The notes under the pieces were generated by a model. It saw only the letters and a list, made by a program, of their open reading frames with translations, made no database searches and had not been told where the DNA came from. From DATKNA01 sp963755755 (lineage in GTDB: Bacteria > Actinomycetota > Actinomycetes > Actinomycetales > Kineosporiaceae): DNA of 61,245 nucleotides. The stretch is from assembly GCA_963755755.1 (NCBI GenBank), contig CAVWLJ010000020.1, positions 1 through 61,245 of the forward strand, read 5' to 3'. This document shows, in pieces, positions 53,560 to 61,245 of the stretch (within the stretch, counting starts at the first letter, position 1; the number at the start of each line of letters is the position of its first letter). A program made the position numbers and the translations under genes.

Positions 53560-54942
53560 TCACCGGACCGCCTCCTCCAGCGGCAGGTCGAAGGTCGAGA
53601 TCCGCACCGGCAGGCCTGTCTCCAGTGCCTGGTTGGCGGCGATCCCCACGGCGACGCTGCGCAGGCCGTCCCGGTAGCCCGCCCGTCGCCCGAGCGGATC
53701 GGGCGCGCGCCGGGGGCGGAAGACGTCCTCGAGCAGGCGCGCGTCCCCGCCGCCGTGCGCCCCGCCCCCGTGCGGGATCGGGATCTCGCGGGCCTGCTCC
53801 CAATGGCGCTGCAGCAGCAGACGCTGACCGCTCGGGCGAGGGTTGCCGGTGCCGCCGGCATCGCGGTCCTCCGGGCGGACGCTGGGGTCGACGGCGGGGC
53901 GCCCGACCACTCCGGCCGCGCCGAGGGGCTGCACGAAGCCGCGTTCGACGACGTCCAGTTCGATGCGCCCCTCGGTCCCGTTGACGCAGACCCGGTAGCC
54001 CTCCCAGGGGGAGTGGGCGTTGAGCGCGTAGGTCAGGATCGCGCCGGAGCGGTAGCTGACCAGCAGACCGGCGTTGTCCTCGATGCTGATACCGGCGCTG
54101 AACACGTCCCGGTCGCGGAGGTAGCCGTCGTCGCCCTCGGCCTCCAGGTAGAGCTTCCGCAGCGTGTCGTCGGCGCCCAGGTCGAGGGCGAACGGGTCGT
54201 CGGCCGCGCCCGGAGCGCCGGTCGAGCGGATCGGCCGCGGCGCCAGGCCACGGGCCGCGGCGTTGGCCTCCCCGTAGAAGCGCAGCCCTCCGGCCGCGAA
54301 CACGGTCTCCGGCACGTCGGCCAGCCACCAGTTCACCAGGTCGAAGTGATGGCTCGACTTGTGTACGAGCAGACCGCCGGAGACCGACTTGTCGCGGTGC
54401 CAGCGCCGGAAGTAGTCGGCGCCGTGCACCGTGTCGAGCACCCATTCGAAGTGCACGGAGGTCACGGTTCCGATCGCACCGGAGGCGAGGAGCTGCCGCA
54501 GCGTGCTGTTGCGCGGCGAGTACCGGTAGTTGAACGTGACGATCACCTGAGCGTCGGATGAGCCGGCCGCCTGCGCGATCGCCCGCGCACCCTGCACCGT
54601 CGTCGTCAGCGGCTTCTCCACCACGACGTTCCGGCCCGCCAGAAGTGAGGCCGTCACGTACTCGTGGTGGGTCGCGTCGGGCGAGGTCACGATCACGACG
54701 TCCGGTCGCTGCTCGGCCAGTAGGGCGTCGAAGGCGCCGGGCGGATAGCGGGCCGGCGCCGGGAGGCCGGCGGCGGCCAGGACCTCGTCGTAGTAGGACA
54801 TGCGCGTCCCGTTCGGGTCGCACCAGGCGACGATGTCGCCCTCGTCGGCGTACATCTTCGCCAGGGCTCCGATGTACATCGCGGCCCGCGAGCCGACACC
54901 CACGACGGCGTAGCGACGCTTCGGGACAGTCCGCACGGCCAC
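53560..54942 (-). CDS. Gfo/Idh/MocA family oxidoreductase
   Basis: 460 residues. A Rossmann fold starts with YAVVGVGSRAAMYIGALAKM; VVEKPLTTT near residue 108 is the EKP motif of the family. The C-terminal beta-sheet domain runs from about residue 140. NAD(P)-dependent oxidation or reduction of a sugar or inositol is expected. It begins at GTG 54942, directly adjacent to the stop of the dehydrogenase before it (TAG 54943-54945), so it is the last gene of the uronate-type operon. It is longer than usual, with a Pro/Arg-rich insert at about 330-400. Confidence 0.88.
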   Translation of the reverse strand: MAVRTVPKRRYAVVGVGSRAAMYIGALAKMYADEGDIVAWCDPNGTRMSYYDEVLAAAGLPAPARYPPGAFDALLAEQRPDVVIVTSPDATHHEYVTASLLAGRNVVVEKPLTTTVQGARAIAQAAGSSDAQVIVTFNYRYSPRNSTLRQLLASGAIGTVTSVHFEWVLDTVHGADYFRRWHRDKSVSGGLLVHKSSHHFDLVNWWLADVPETVFAAGGLRFYGEANAAARGLAPRPIRSTGAPGAADDPFALDLGADDTLRKLYLEAEGDDGYLRDRDVFSAGISIEDNAGLLVSYRSGAILTYALNAHSPWEGYRVCVNGTEGRIELDVVERGFVQPLGAAGVVGRPAVDPSVRPEDRDAGGTGNPRPSGQRLLLQRHWEQAREIPIPHGGGAHGGGDARLLEDVFRPRRAPDPLGRRAGYRDGLRSVAVGIAANQALETGLPVRISTFDLPLEEAVR

Positions 54943-56284
54943 CTACGCCGATGCCACGGCGTCGGACCGCAGTGCCTCCTCGACCGCGGCGACGAGCCCG
55001 GCGTCGCCGGCCAGGTCCGGGGCGAGCAGCGTGAGCACGTCCCGGACCGATCCCGCGCGCTCCTGGTACGGGGCCGCCCCGGCGTCGTTCACCGGCACGC
55101 CGATGCCGCGCAGGTGGCCGATCCATGCGGCCACGGTGCGCACCGCGCCGGGCGGCATCCGGCCTTCGGCCCGCTCGCCGCGCAGCACGGGGAGGACCCG
55201 GATCGGCACCTTCTGAGAACCGTCGGCAGCGATCTGCGCGAGCGTGTGCCGCATCCGGGGGTTGGCGAAGCGCTCCAGCAGTTCCTCGCGATAGGCGGTC
55301 AGGGCGGACGCCGGCATCGGCACGTACCGCGACGCCTCGTCCCACCACTGCTCGAGCAGGCGCCGGCACTCCGGGTCCGCGACCGCGGCGGCCACGGTGT
55401 CGTGCCCGCGGGCGCCGCCGGCGTACGCGAGCAGGCTGTGGCCGCCGTTGAGCAGGAGCAGTTTGCGGGTCTCGTACGGGTGGACGTCGTCGACGAAGCG
55501 GGCGCCGACCGCGTCCCAGGCCGGGCGGCCGACGGGGAAGTCCCCGCTCAGCACCCACTCGGTGAACGGTTCGGTGACCACCGGAACCGCGTCGGCCCAG
55601 CCCGTCCGCTCGGCCACGGCCCGCACGTCGTCGGCCGTGGTGCGCGGTGTGATCCGGTCGACCATGGTGGTCACGAAGGACACGTTGCTCGTGATCCAGT
55701 CCGCCAGGGCGGGGTCGGCCTCGGCCGCGATGCCGGTGACGACGCGGGCGACGGCGGCACCGTTGTCGGGCAGGTTGTCGCACGGGACGACCGCCAGCGG
55801 CGCCCCGCCTGCCGCCCGCCGGGCGGCCAGGCCGGCGGCCAGCCGGCCGGGCACGGTGACGACGTCCCTCCCGTTCCGCAGGGCGTCGACGTCCGCCCGC
55901 ACGTCCGCCCTGTCCAGGTCGAGGGCTCCGTCGCCGTTGCGGGCGTACGCCGCCTCGGTGACCGTCAAGGTCACGACGGCCAGGTGCGGGTGCTCCAGGC
56001 GGGAGCACCACGCGCGCAGGTCGGTCCCGGGGTGGGCCTCCGGCACGGCCTGCTGGACCAGCCATCTCGTCGCGCTCCGGGCCGCGGATCACGAGCGTGT
56101 ACAAGCCGTCCTGGCGGCTCAGCTGCTCGGCCAGTTCCCGGGAGCGCCCGGTGAAGGCGGCGATCCCCCAGTCGTCTGCGTCCGGGGCGGCGCCGGTGTA
56201 CCAGGCCTGATGGGCGCGGAAGAAGCCGCCGAGTCCGAGATGGACGATCCGGACGGGCGGCCGGGAGGTCCTGCGCGGCGTCAC
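54943..56284 (-). CDS. uxuB: Mannitol dehydrogenase family protein, fructuronate reductase-like (one +1 frameshift)
   Basis: Joined, this is about 446 residues. The NAD-binding start is VRIVHLGLGGFFRAHQAWYT. The catalytic block KLLLLNGGHSLLAYAG contains the conserved Lys, Asn and His. Fructuronate or tagaturonate reductases of this family reduce the keto sugar acid made by UxaC. The break at about 56062 needs one G removed (RDEM to LVQQAV). GTG 56284 overlaps the uxaC stop (GTGA), so the two are coupled. Assignment to UxuB rests on the neighbour; mannitol or altronate activity is also possible. Confidence 0.82.
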
Positions 56285-57690
56285 AGCTTGAAGACCTTCC
56301 GCGGCTGGTCGGCCACGAGTGTGGTGAGCGTCTCCAGGGCCTCGTCCTCGTCCAGCCGGTGCGCGGCGACCAGGCCGGCGAGGAACCCGGCGTCCAGGCG
56401 GCGGGACATGTCGTGCCGTGCCGGGATCGAGCAGAAGGCCCGGGTGTCGTCGATGAAGCCCGACATCCGGCTGAAGCCGGCGATCTCGCTGACCGACTCC
56501 TGGTAGCGGCGGATGAGGGCGGGACTGTCGAGGAACCACCAGGGTGCGCCGGCGTAGACCGACGGGTAGAAGCCGGCGAGCGGCGCGATCTCGCGGGCGA
56601 AGGTGTCCGGGTCCACGGTGAAGAGCACCAGGTGGAAGTTCGGGTGGGTGCCGTACCGGTCGAGCAGCGGGCGCAGCGCGTCGGTGAACTCCGTGGCGAT
56701 CGGGATGTCGTGGCCCGTGTTCGGGCCGTACGCGGCGAAGGTCCCGGCGTGATGGTTGCGGCGGACGCCGGGGTGCACCGTCATCACCAGCCCGTCGTCG
56801 CACGACATCCTCGCCATCTCGAGGATCATGTGCCGGCGGAACGCGGTGGCCTCGGGCTCGGACGCCTGGCCGGCCAGGGCGGAGCTGTAGATGCGCCGGG
56901 CGTCTGCCTCCTCCAGCGGCGCGGCGATCGCGTCGGCATGGCCGTGGTCCGCCGAGACCGCGCCGTGCTCGACGAAGTACCGCCGGCGCTCCTCCAGGGC
57001 GGCCAGGTAGCCGTCGTAGTCGTGCACGTCGACGCCGGCCGCCTCGCCGAGGCGCTTCACGATGTCGCCCCAGCCCGGCGTGGCGGGCTCGAGGTAGACG
57101 TCCGGGCGGAAGGTCGGCACGACCCGCGTGCTCATCTCGGCGTCGTCGGCCAGCCGGGCGTGCGCCTCGAGATCGTCGGCGGGGTCGTCGGTGGTGGCCA
57201 GCACGTCGATCCCGAACCGGCGCAGCAGCGCACGCGGCCGGTGGTCCGGCGCGGCGAGCTGCCCCGCGATCTGGTCGTAGAGGGCGTCCGCGTTCTCGGC
57301 GCTCGGCCGCTCCCGGACGCCGAAGATCTCACCGAGCTCGCTGTCGAACCAGTACCGCACCGGGGTGCCGCGCAGCAGGTGCCAGTTCGCGCACAGCAGC
57401 CGCCACACCTCGCGCGCGCGCTCCTCGGGAAGCGGCCCCTCGCCCACGCCCAGCCGGTCCAGGCTGACGCCGCCGGCGTGCAGCAACCGCGTCACGTAGT
57501 GGTCGGGCTGGATGAACAGGCTCGCAGGGTCGGCGAAGGGCTCGTCGTCCACCAGGATCCCCGGATCGACGTGGCCGTGCGGGGAGACGATCGGCAGGTC
57601 CCGGACCGTCTCGTACAGCCGACGGGCGATGGTCCGCGTCCCGGCGTCGGCGGGCAGGAGCCGATCCGGGTGCACAGTCAGGGTGGCCAT
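56281..57690 (-). CDS. uxaC: Glucuronate isomerase
   Basis: 469 residues. The N-terminal metal motif is SPHGHVDPGILVDD, followed by FIQPDHYVTRLLHAGGVSLD. The middle holds LATTDDPADDLEAH, and the C-terminus has GFIDDTRAFCSIPARHDMSR. These fit UxaC (glucuronate/galacturonate isomerase, a TIM-barrel metalloenzyme) at full length. It turns D-glucuronate into D-fructuronate or D-galacturonate into D-tagaturonate. ATG 57690 has no strong Shine-Dalgarno. The dyad at 57730-57772 lies 40-82 bases upstream, so it likely controls this gene and the transporter on the other side. Confidence 0.93.
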   Translation of the reverse strand: MATLTVHPDRLLPADAGTRTIARRLYETVRDLPIVSPHGHVDPGILVDDEPFADPASLFIQPDHYVTRLLHAGGVSLDRLGVGEGPLPEERAREVWRLLCANWHLLRGTPVRYWFDSELGEIFGVRERPSAENADALYDQIAGQLAAPDHRPRALLRRFGIDVLATTDDPADDLEAHARLADDAEMSTRVVPTFRPDVYLEPATPGWGDIVKRLGEAAGVDVHDYDGYLAALEERRRYFVEHGAVSADHGHADAIAAPLEEADARRIYSSALAGQASEPEATAFRRHMILEMARMSCDDGLVMTVHPGVRRNHHAGTFAAYGPNTGHDIPIATEFTDALRPLLDRYGTHPNFHLVLFTVDPDTFAREIAPLAGFYPSVYAGAPWWFLDSPALIRRYQESVSEIAGFSRMSGFIDDTRAFCSIPARHDMSRRLDAGFLAGLVAAHRLDEDEALETLTTLVADQPRKVFKL

Positions 57691-57729
57691 GGCCCGAGGT
57701 TGGACCCCCGAAGGGGCCCCCACCAAGGG

Positions 57730-57772
57730 GTTGCAGCCTGTTGCCACGGGGGCGATGGCAACAACCTGCAAC
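57730..57772. promoter_or_regulatory. 43-base dyad operator between uxaC and the sugar ABC genes
   Basis: The left arm GTTGCAGCCTGTTGCCA (57730-57746) and right arm TGGCAACAACCTGCAAC (57756-57772) are complementary at 15 of 17 positions around a 9-base spacer CGGGGGCGA. Each arm also repeats the half-site TTGC at a 10-base distance. This is a natural site for a LacI- or GntR-like sugar regulator acting on the divergent uronate operon and transporter. Confidence 0.75.
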
Positions 57773-57868
57773 TGCTGGCCTCCCCCAAGTGGCGGGGGCA
57801 ACCATCGGCGAAAGTCTGCAGTCGTGAGGTGGGCCACACCCACGGCGGACCAAACCGAGGGAGAGACG

Positions 57869-59225
57869 ATGCGATCGACGACGGTGCGCTCCGCCCTGGC
57901 AGTGCTCGCCGCGACCACGGTCACGGTGGGCCTCGCCGCCTGCGGCGGTGGCGGCGGTTCCGGCGGCTCCGGCGGTGGCACCAACGGTGCCGGGAAGACG
58001 CTCGACGTGTACATCGGAGCGAACACGCAGTTCCCGAAGGAGTTCGCCGCCTGGCAGGCAGGACATCGCGAACCAGTTCAAGACCCAGACGGGCGCGACC
58101 ATCAAGTGGGAGACGTTCGCCAGCGCCAACGACGAGGTCACCAAGATCGAGACGTCCGCCGTGTCGGGCAACGGGCCCGACATCTACGGTGTGGGCACCA
58201 CGATGACGCCGACCGCGTACGCCACCGGGGCCTTCACCAAGCTGGACGACGCGGCGTGGCAGAAGGTCGGCGGGAAGGACAAGTTCCTCCCGGCGACGCT
58301 CGGCATCTCCGGTCCGGACGCGAACAACCAGATCGGCATCCCGTGGGCCACGCGCCCGTTCGTCATGGCCTACAACAAGGACCTGCTGAAGGCCGCCGGG
58401 ATCACGAAGCCGGCGACCACGTGGGACGAGCTCGGCCAGCAGGCGAAGAAGATGACCCACGGCGACCAGTACGGGCTCGCCGTCGGCTACAAGGACAACT
58501 TCGACCCGTGGAAGTTCGCGTGGGGGATGTCCATCCAGGCCGGCAACCCGCTCGTCGACGGCAAGACCGCGAAGATCAACGACCCGACCGTCAAGAAGGC
58601 CTACCAGACGTACTTCGGCTGGCTGACGACCGATCACGTGGTGAACCCGGCGGCCGTCGGATGGAACAACGACGCAGGCCCTGACGGAGTTCACCAAGGG
58701 CAAGACCGGCTACTTCGCCCTCACCACGCCGACCAGCCTCCCGACGCTGGACGCGAGCCCTCTCAAGGGCAAGTGGGCCTACGCGCTGCTCCCGACCGTG
58801 CCGCCGGGCATGACGTCGCGGCCCCCGAACGCGCCGGCGGCCGCGAGCATCCTCTCGGGCGACAACCTCCTGGTCGCCGACTACTCCAAGAACAAGGACC
58901 TGGCGTTCGCGCTCATCAACCTGATGACGAACGAGCAGAACGCGACGAACTACTGGAAGACGCTGGGCCAGCCGCCGACGAACGCCGCGGCCGCGCAGAC
59001 GGTGCTCGTCGGACCCGGTGTTCGCGCCCGTCCTCGCAGGCCGCGAAGGAGTCCGTCGCGACCCCGTTCACCGGAGCCTGGGGGACGATCCAGCTCGCGC
59101 TCACCAACGTGGCCGTTCAGTCCATCCCGAACCTGGCCCAGGGTTCGGTCCCCGACTCGTCGCTCGACAGCCTCCTCGCTGACGCGCAGACGAAGTCCCA
59201 GCAGGCGCTGGACAAGGCGAAGTAG
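57869..59225 (+). CDS. ABC transporter substrate-binding protein, family 1 sugar type (four +1 frameshifts)
   Basis: Joined, this is about 450 residues. The signal MRSTTVRSALAVLAATTVTV leads to the lipobox VGLAAC, followed by a Gly-rich spacer. The mature part shows ANQFKTQTGATIKWETF, PDIYGVGTTMTPTAYATGAF and YNKDLLKAAGITKPATTWDE, typical of family 1 sugar-binding lipoproteins. Breaks at about 58061, 58677, 59011 and 59039 each need one G removed. AGGGAGAG precedes ATG 57869. It binds the sugar outside the membrane and hands it to the two permeases. The ligand is presumably a uronate or its glycoside, from context. Confidence 0.86.
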
Positions 59226-59227
59226 TC

Positions 59228-60221
59228 GTGGCCAACGACACGACGCGCTCTGCCGGGGGCACCGCGACGGCCGCCGTGGCCGTCGCGGGCCCGGACGGCA
59301 AGGAACCGGGGCGCATCCGCGGCGGACGTCGTCGCGGCGTGACCGAGCGGCAACGCCCGCTCTGGCTGCTTCTCCCCGGCGGGATCCTGATGACGCTGAT
59401 CATCCTGATCCCGCTGGCGATGGCGGTCTACATCTCGCTGACCGATCTCGACCAGTACACGCTGCGGCGCTGGCTGCAGGCGCCCTTCATCGGGCTGGCG
59501 AACTACGGCGAGGCGTTCGCGTCGGGGCTGGGTCACTCCATCTGGCTCAGCGTCTCGTTCGCGGTGATCTCGACGATCGTGACGATCCCGCTGGGGGTGA
59601 CCGCCGCGCTTGGTGACGCAGAACCCCTACCGCGGCCGCGCTCTGGTGCGCGCGGTGTTCCTCGTCCCCTACGTGCTGCCGTCGTTCGTCGTGGCCGAGT
59701 TCTGGCGGACCATGTTGCAGCCCGACGGGATCGTCAACGTGTGGCTGCACAAGATCGGCGTCAGTCCTGCGCTCTGGCTGTCGGGGCCCAGGTCGTACTG
59801 GACGCTGATCCTGGTGGAGATCTGGGCGGCGTGGCCGTTCATCTACCTGATGGCGCTGGCAGGGCTGCAGAGTGTCGACAACGAGGTCCAGGAGGCGGCC
59901 GCCGTGGACGGCGCCTCGTGGTGGCCCAAGCTGCTGCACATCATCCTTCCCTACGTGCGCGGACCGGTGCTCCTGGCCGCGCTGCTCGCGACGCTCAACC
60001 ACATCAACAACTTCTCGCTGCCGTTCGTGCTGTTCGGGGTTCCCGCGCCGGACAACGTCAACGTCCTGCCGATGCTCGTGTACGTCACCAGCTTCCAGAA
60101 CCTGCGGTTCGGGCTGAGTGCGGCCATGGCGATCGTGTCGCTCCTGCTCATCGCCATCCCGCTGTTCGTCTATCTGCGTGCCGTCCGGCTGGACGTCGGC
60201 GAAGAGGGAGGCAGGAGATGA
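59228..60221 (+). CDS. Sugar ABC transporter permease 1 (one +1 frameshift)
   Basis: Joined, this is about 330 residues, MalF-like. A polar N-terminus of about 40 residues precedes six membrane segments (LWLLLPGGILMTLIILIPLA and others). The cytoplasmic EAA loop, EAAAVDGASWWPKLLHIILP, contacts the ATPase. The break at 59612-59613 (CTTGGTG) loses one G to join TAAL with VTQNPYRG. GTG 59228 follows the binding-protein stop by two bases. Its stop overlaps the next permease's ATG (ATGA). No ATPase gene is in the window, so a shared MsiK-type ATPase is likely. Confidence 0.88.
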
Positions 60222-61144
60222 CCACCACCGCCACCACGACTCCCGTCGTACCGCCGCGCTCGGCATGGCGTCCGCGGGAGCGCACCTCGTCGAAAGAGGC
60301 CCAGAGGCTGCTGCCCCGGCCACTCCTGGTGATCATCACGATCGTGCTGTGCGTGATCGTCGTCATCCCCGCGCTGTACGTCGTGCTGGCCTCGGTGAAC
60401 AGCGACCTCGGCGTCGCATCGGGGGAGTACTGGCCCAGCTCGTTCTCCCTGCAGAGCTACGGCCTGATCTGGAGCACGGCGAACCTCGCGACCGGCCTCG
60501 TGAACAGCGTGATCGTTGCATCCGTGGTGGCGGTCGCGTCCGCAATCCTCGGCACGATCACCGCGTACGTGCTGGTGCGCTACACCTTCGTCGGGCGGAT
60601 CACCATCCTGCGCGGCCTCGTGGGCCTGCAGAGCATCCCCGGCACGTTGATGCTGCTGCCGGTGTTCGTGCTGTACGCCTCCGCGGGGAACTACCTCGGC
60701 ATCCAGGTGATCGGCACGCGCTGGGGCCTGATGATCGCGTACCTGACGTTCGCGCTGCCGTTCTCGACGTGGGTGATGGTCACGTACCTGCGTGGCCTGC
60801 CCCGCGAGCTGGAGGAGGCCGCGCGGGTGGACGGCGCCTCGATCCTGACGATCCTGTTCAGGATCATCATGCCGCTGAGCCTGCCGGCGATCGTGGTCTC
60901 GGGCATCTTCGCCTTCCTGCTGGCCTGGAACGACGTCCTCTTCGCCTCGGTGCTGACCCGGCCCGACACGCAGACCGCCGCCGTGGCGTTGCAGACGTTC
61001 GGCGCGACCCAGGAGGGCGGGGCGATCCCGGTGTACTCCCAGATCATGGCGGCCTCGGTGGTCTGCGCCGCGCCCGTCGTTCTCCTCTATGTGGTCTTCC
61101 AGCGCTACCTGATCGGCGGTCTGACCGCCGGCGGGGTGAAGTGA
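60218..61144 (+). CDS. Sugar ABC transporter permease 2
   Basis: 308 residues, MalG-like and unbroken. Six membrane segments start with PLLVIITIVLCVIVVIPALY. The EAA loop is EAARVDGASILTILFRIIMP near residue 205, and the end QRYLIGGLTAGGVK is the family's C-terminus. ATG 60218 has GGCAGGAG upstream and overlaps the stop of permease 1. It pairs with that protein to form the channel. Confidence 0.93.
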   Translation: MTTTATTTPVVPPRSAWRPRERTSSKEAQRLLPRPLLVIITIVLCVIVVIPALYVVLASVNSDLGVASGEYWPSSFSLQSYGLIWSTANLATGLVNSVIVASVVAVASAILGTITAYVLVRYTFVGRITILRGLVGLQSIPGTLMLLPVFVLYASAGNYLGIQVIGTRWGLMIAYLTFALPFSTWVMVTYLRGLPRELEEAARVDGASILTILFRIIMPLSLPAIVVSGIFAFLLAWNDVLFASVLTRPDTQTAAVALQTFGATQEGGAIPVYSQIMAASVVCAAPVVLLYVVFQRYLIGGLTAGGVK

Positions 61145-61148
61145 CGCG

Positions 61149-61245
61149 ATGACCGCCGGGGCCGTGATCGGGTGCGGGACGATATCCGTCGTCCACCTGG
61201 GGGCGATCACCAGCCTCGACGGGGTTGACCTGGTCGGCGTCTGCG
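61149..61245 (+). CDS. Gfo/Idh/MocA-type oxidoreductase (N-terminal fragment)
   Basis: The first 32 codons are visible before the window ends: MTAGAVIGCGTISVVHLGAI then TSLDGVDLVGVC. The Rossmann glycine motif GCGTIS and the strand order match the Gfo/Idh/MocA family, as at 53560. It begins four bases after the permease stop, so it belongs to the transporter operon and may process the imported sugar. The rest lies outside the window. Confidence 0.75.
   Translation, partial: MTAGAVIGCGTISVVHLGAITSLDGVDLVGVC

Noticed and set aside
2562..60221. Programmed ribosomal frameshifting as the cause of the breaks
   Set aside because: Too many unrelated genes are affected, and no shared slippery heptamer plus structure was found. 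The excess of extra Gs next to G or C is more like sequencing error.
1..61245. tRNA, rRNA or riboswitch
   Set aside because: No cloverleaf, anticodon arm or known riboswitch consensus was recognised on either strand. A covariance-model search was not possible here.

Overview
This window comes from a very GC-rich actinobacterium. The gene content (SigJ-type ECF sigma factor, DUF3040, DUF7144, DUF1269, SHOCT and RDD membrane proteins, MGH1-type glucosidase, MalT-type LuxR regulators) and the GTG starts and ATGA/GTGA overlaps fit Pseudonocardiaceae, perhaps Pseudonocardia. The genus is an inference. No rRNA, tRNA, CRISPR array, transposase or phage gene was seen.

Layout. 1-2134 (+): an epoxide-hydrolase-like C-terminus, a monothiol thioredoxin-like protein, a small sulfite-oxidase-fold molybdoenzyme and a zinc-ribbon DUF6510 protein. 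2188-5707 (-): a broken SRPBCC gene and a broken AfsR-type regulator. 5856-7950 (+): methyltransferase, DUF1059, SigJ-like sigma factor. 8098-23220: a stress or envelope region with DUF3040, SHOCT, two CPBP proteases, a membrane alpha/beta hydrolase, three DUF1269 paralogues, an antiporter-SulP-PPK2 operon, two DUF7144 proteins, a DHA2 exporter and a BrkB protein. 23327-28522: two divergent MalT-like LuxR regulators. 28613-32901: P-type ATPase, ornithine carbamoyltransferase and a 26-codon stump of carbamate kinase. 32912-35127: diacylglycerol-kinase-like enzyme and metallophosphoesterase. 35086-39815 (-): DUF1254 protein, membrane protein, lipoprotein, RDD protein and a nonapeptide-repeat protein. 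40117-47373 (+): SHOCT protein, membrane-anchored Thr-rich protein, MGH1 glucosidase, GH13 amylase-like enzyme, AI-2E family protein. 47666-50749: third LuxR regulator and a lipoprotein hydrolase. 50775-53525: TPR protein and homocysteine S-methyltransferase. 53560-61245: a divergent uronate locus (uxaC, uxuB-like and oxidoreductase on one side; a sugar ABC transporter and a second oxidoreductase on the other) around a large dyad operator.

How the genes may work together. The 8-32 kb region looks like a general-stress or dormancy block (ion transport, polyphosphate, anion transport, DUF1269 proteins) under large ATP-dependent LuxR regulators. The right end is a self-contained sugar-acid uptake and breakdown unit.

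Caution. By hand reading, about 30 single-base frameshifts interrupt otherwise coherent genes. Most are one extra base, usually a G beside another G. Protein motifs continue on both sides of each break, so uncorrected sequencing indels are the likeliest cause. Coordinates for such genes span the whole gene and the breaks are named in each entry.
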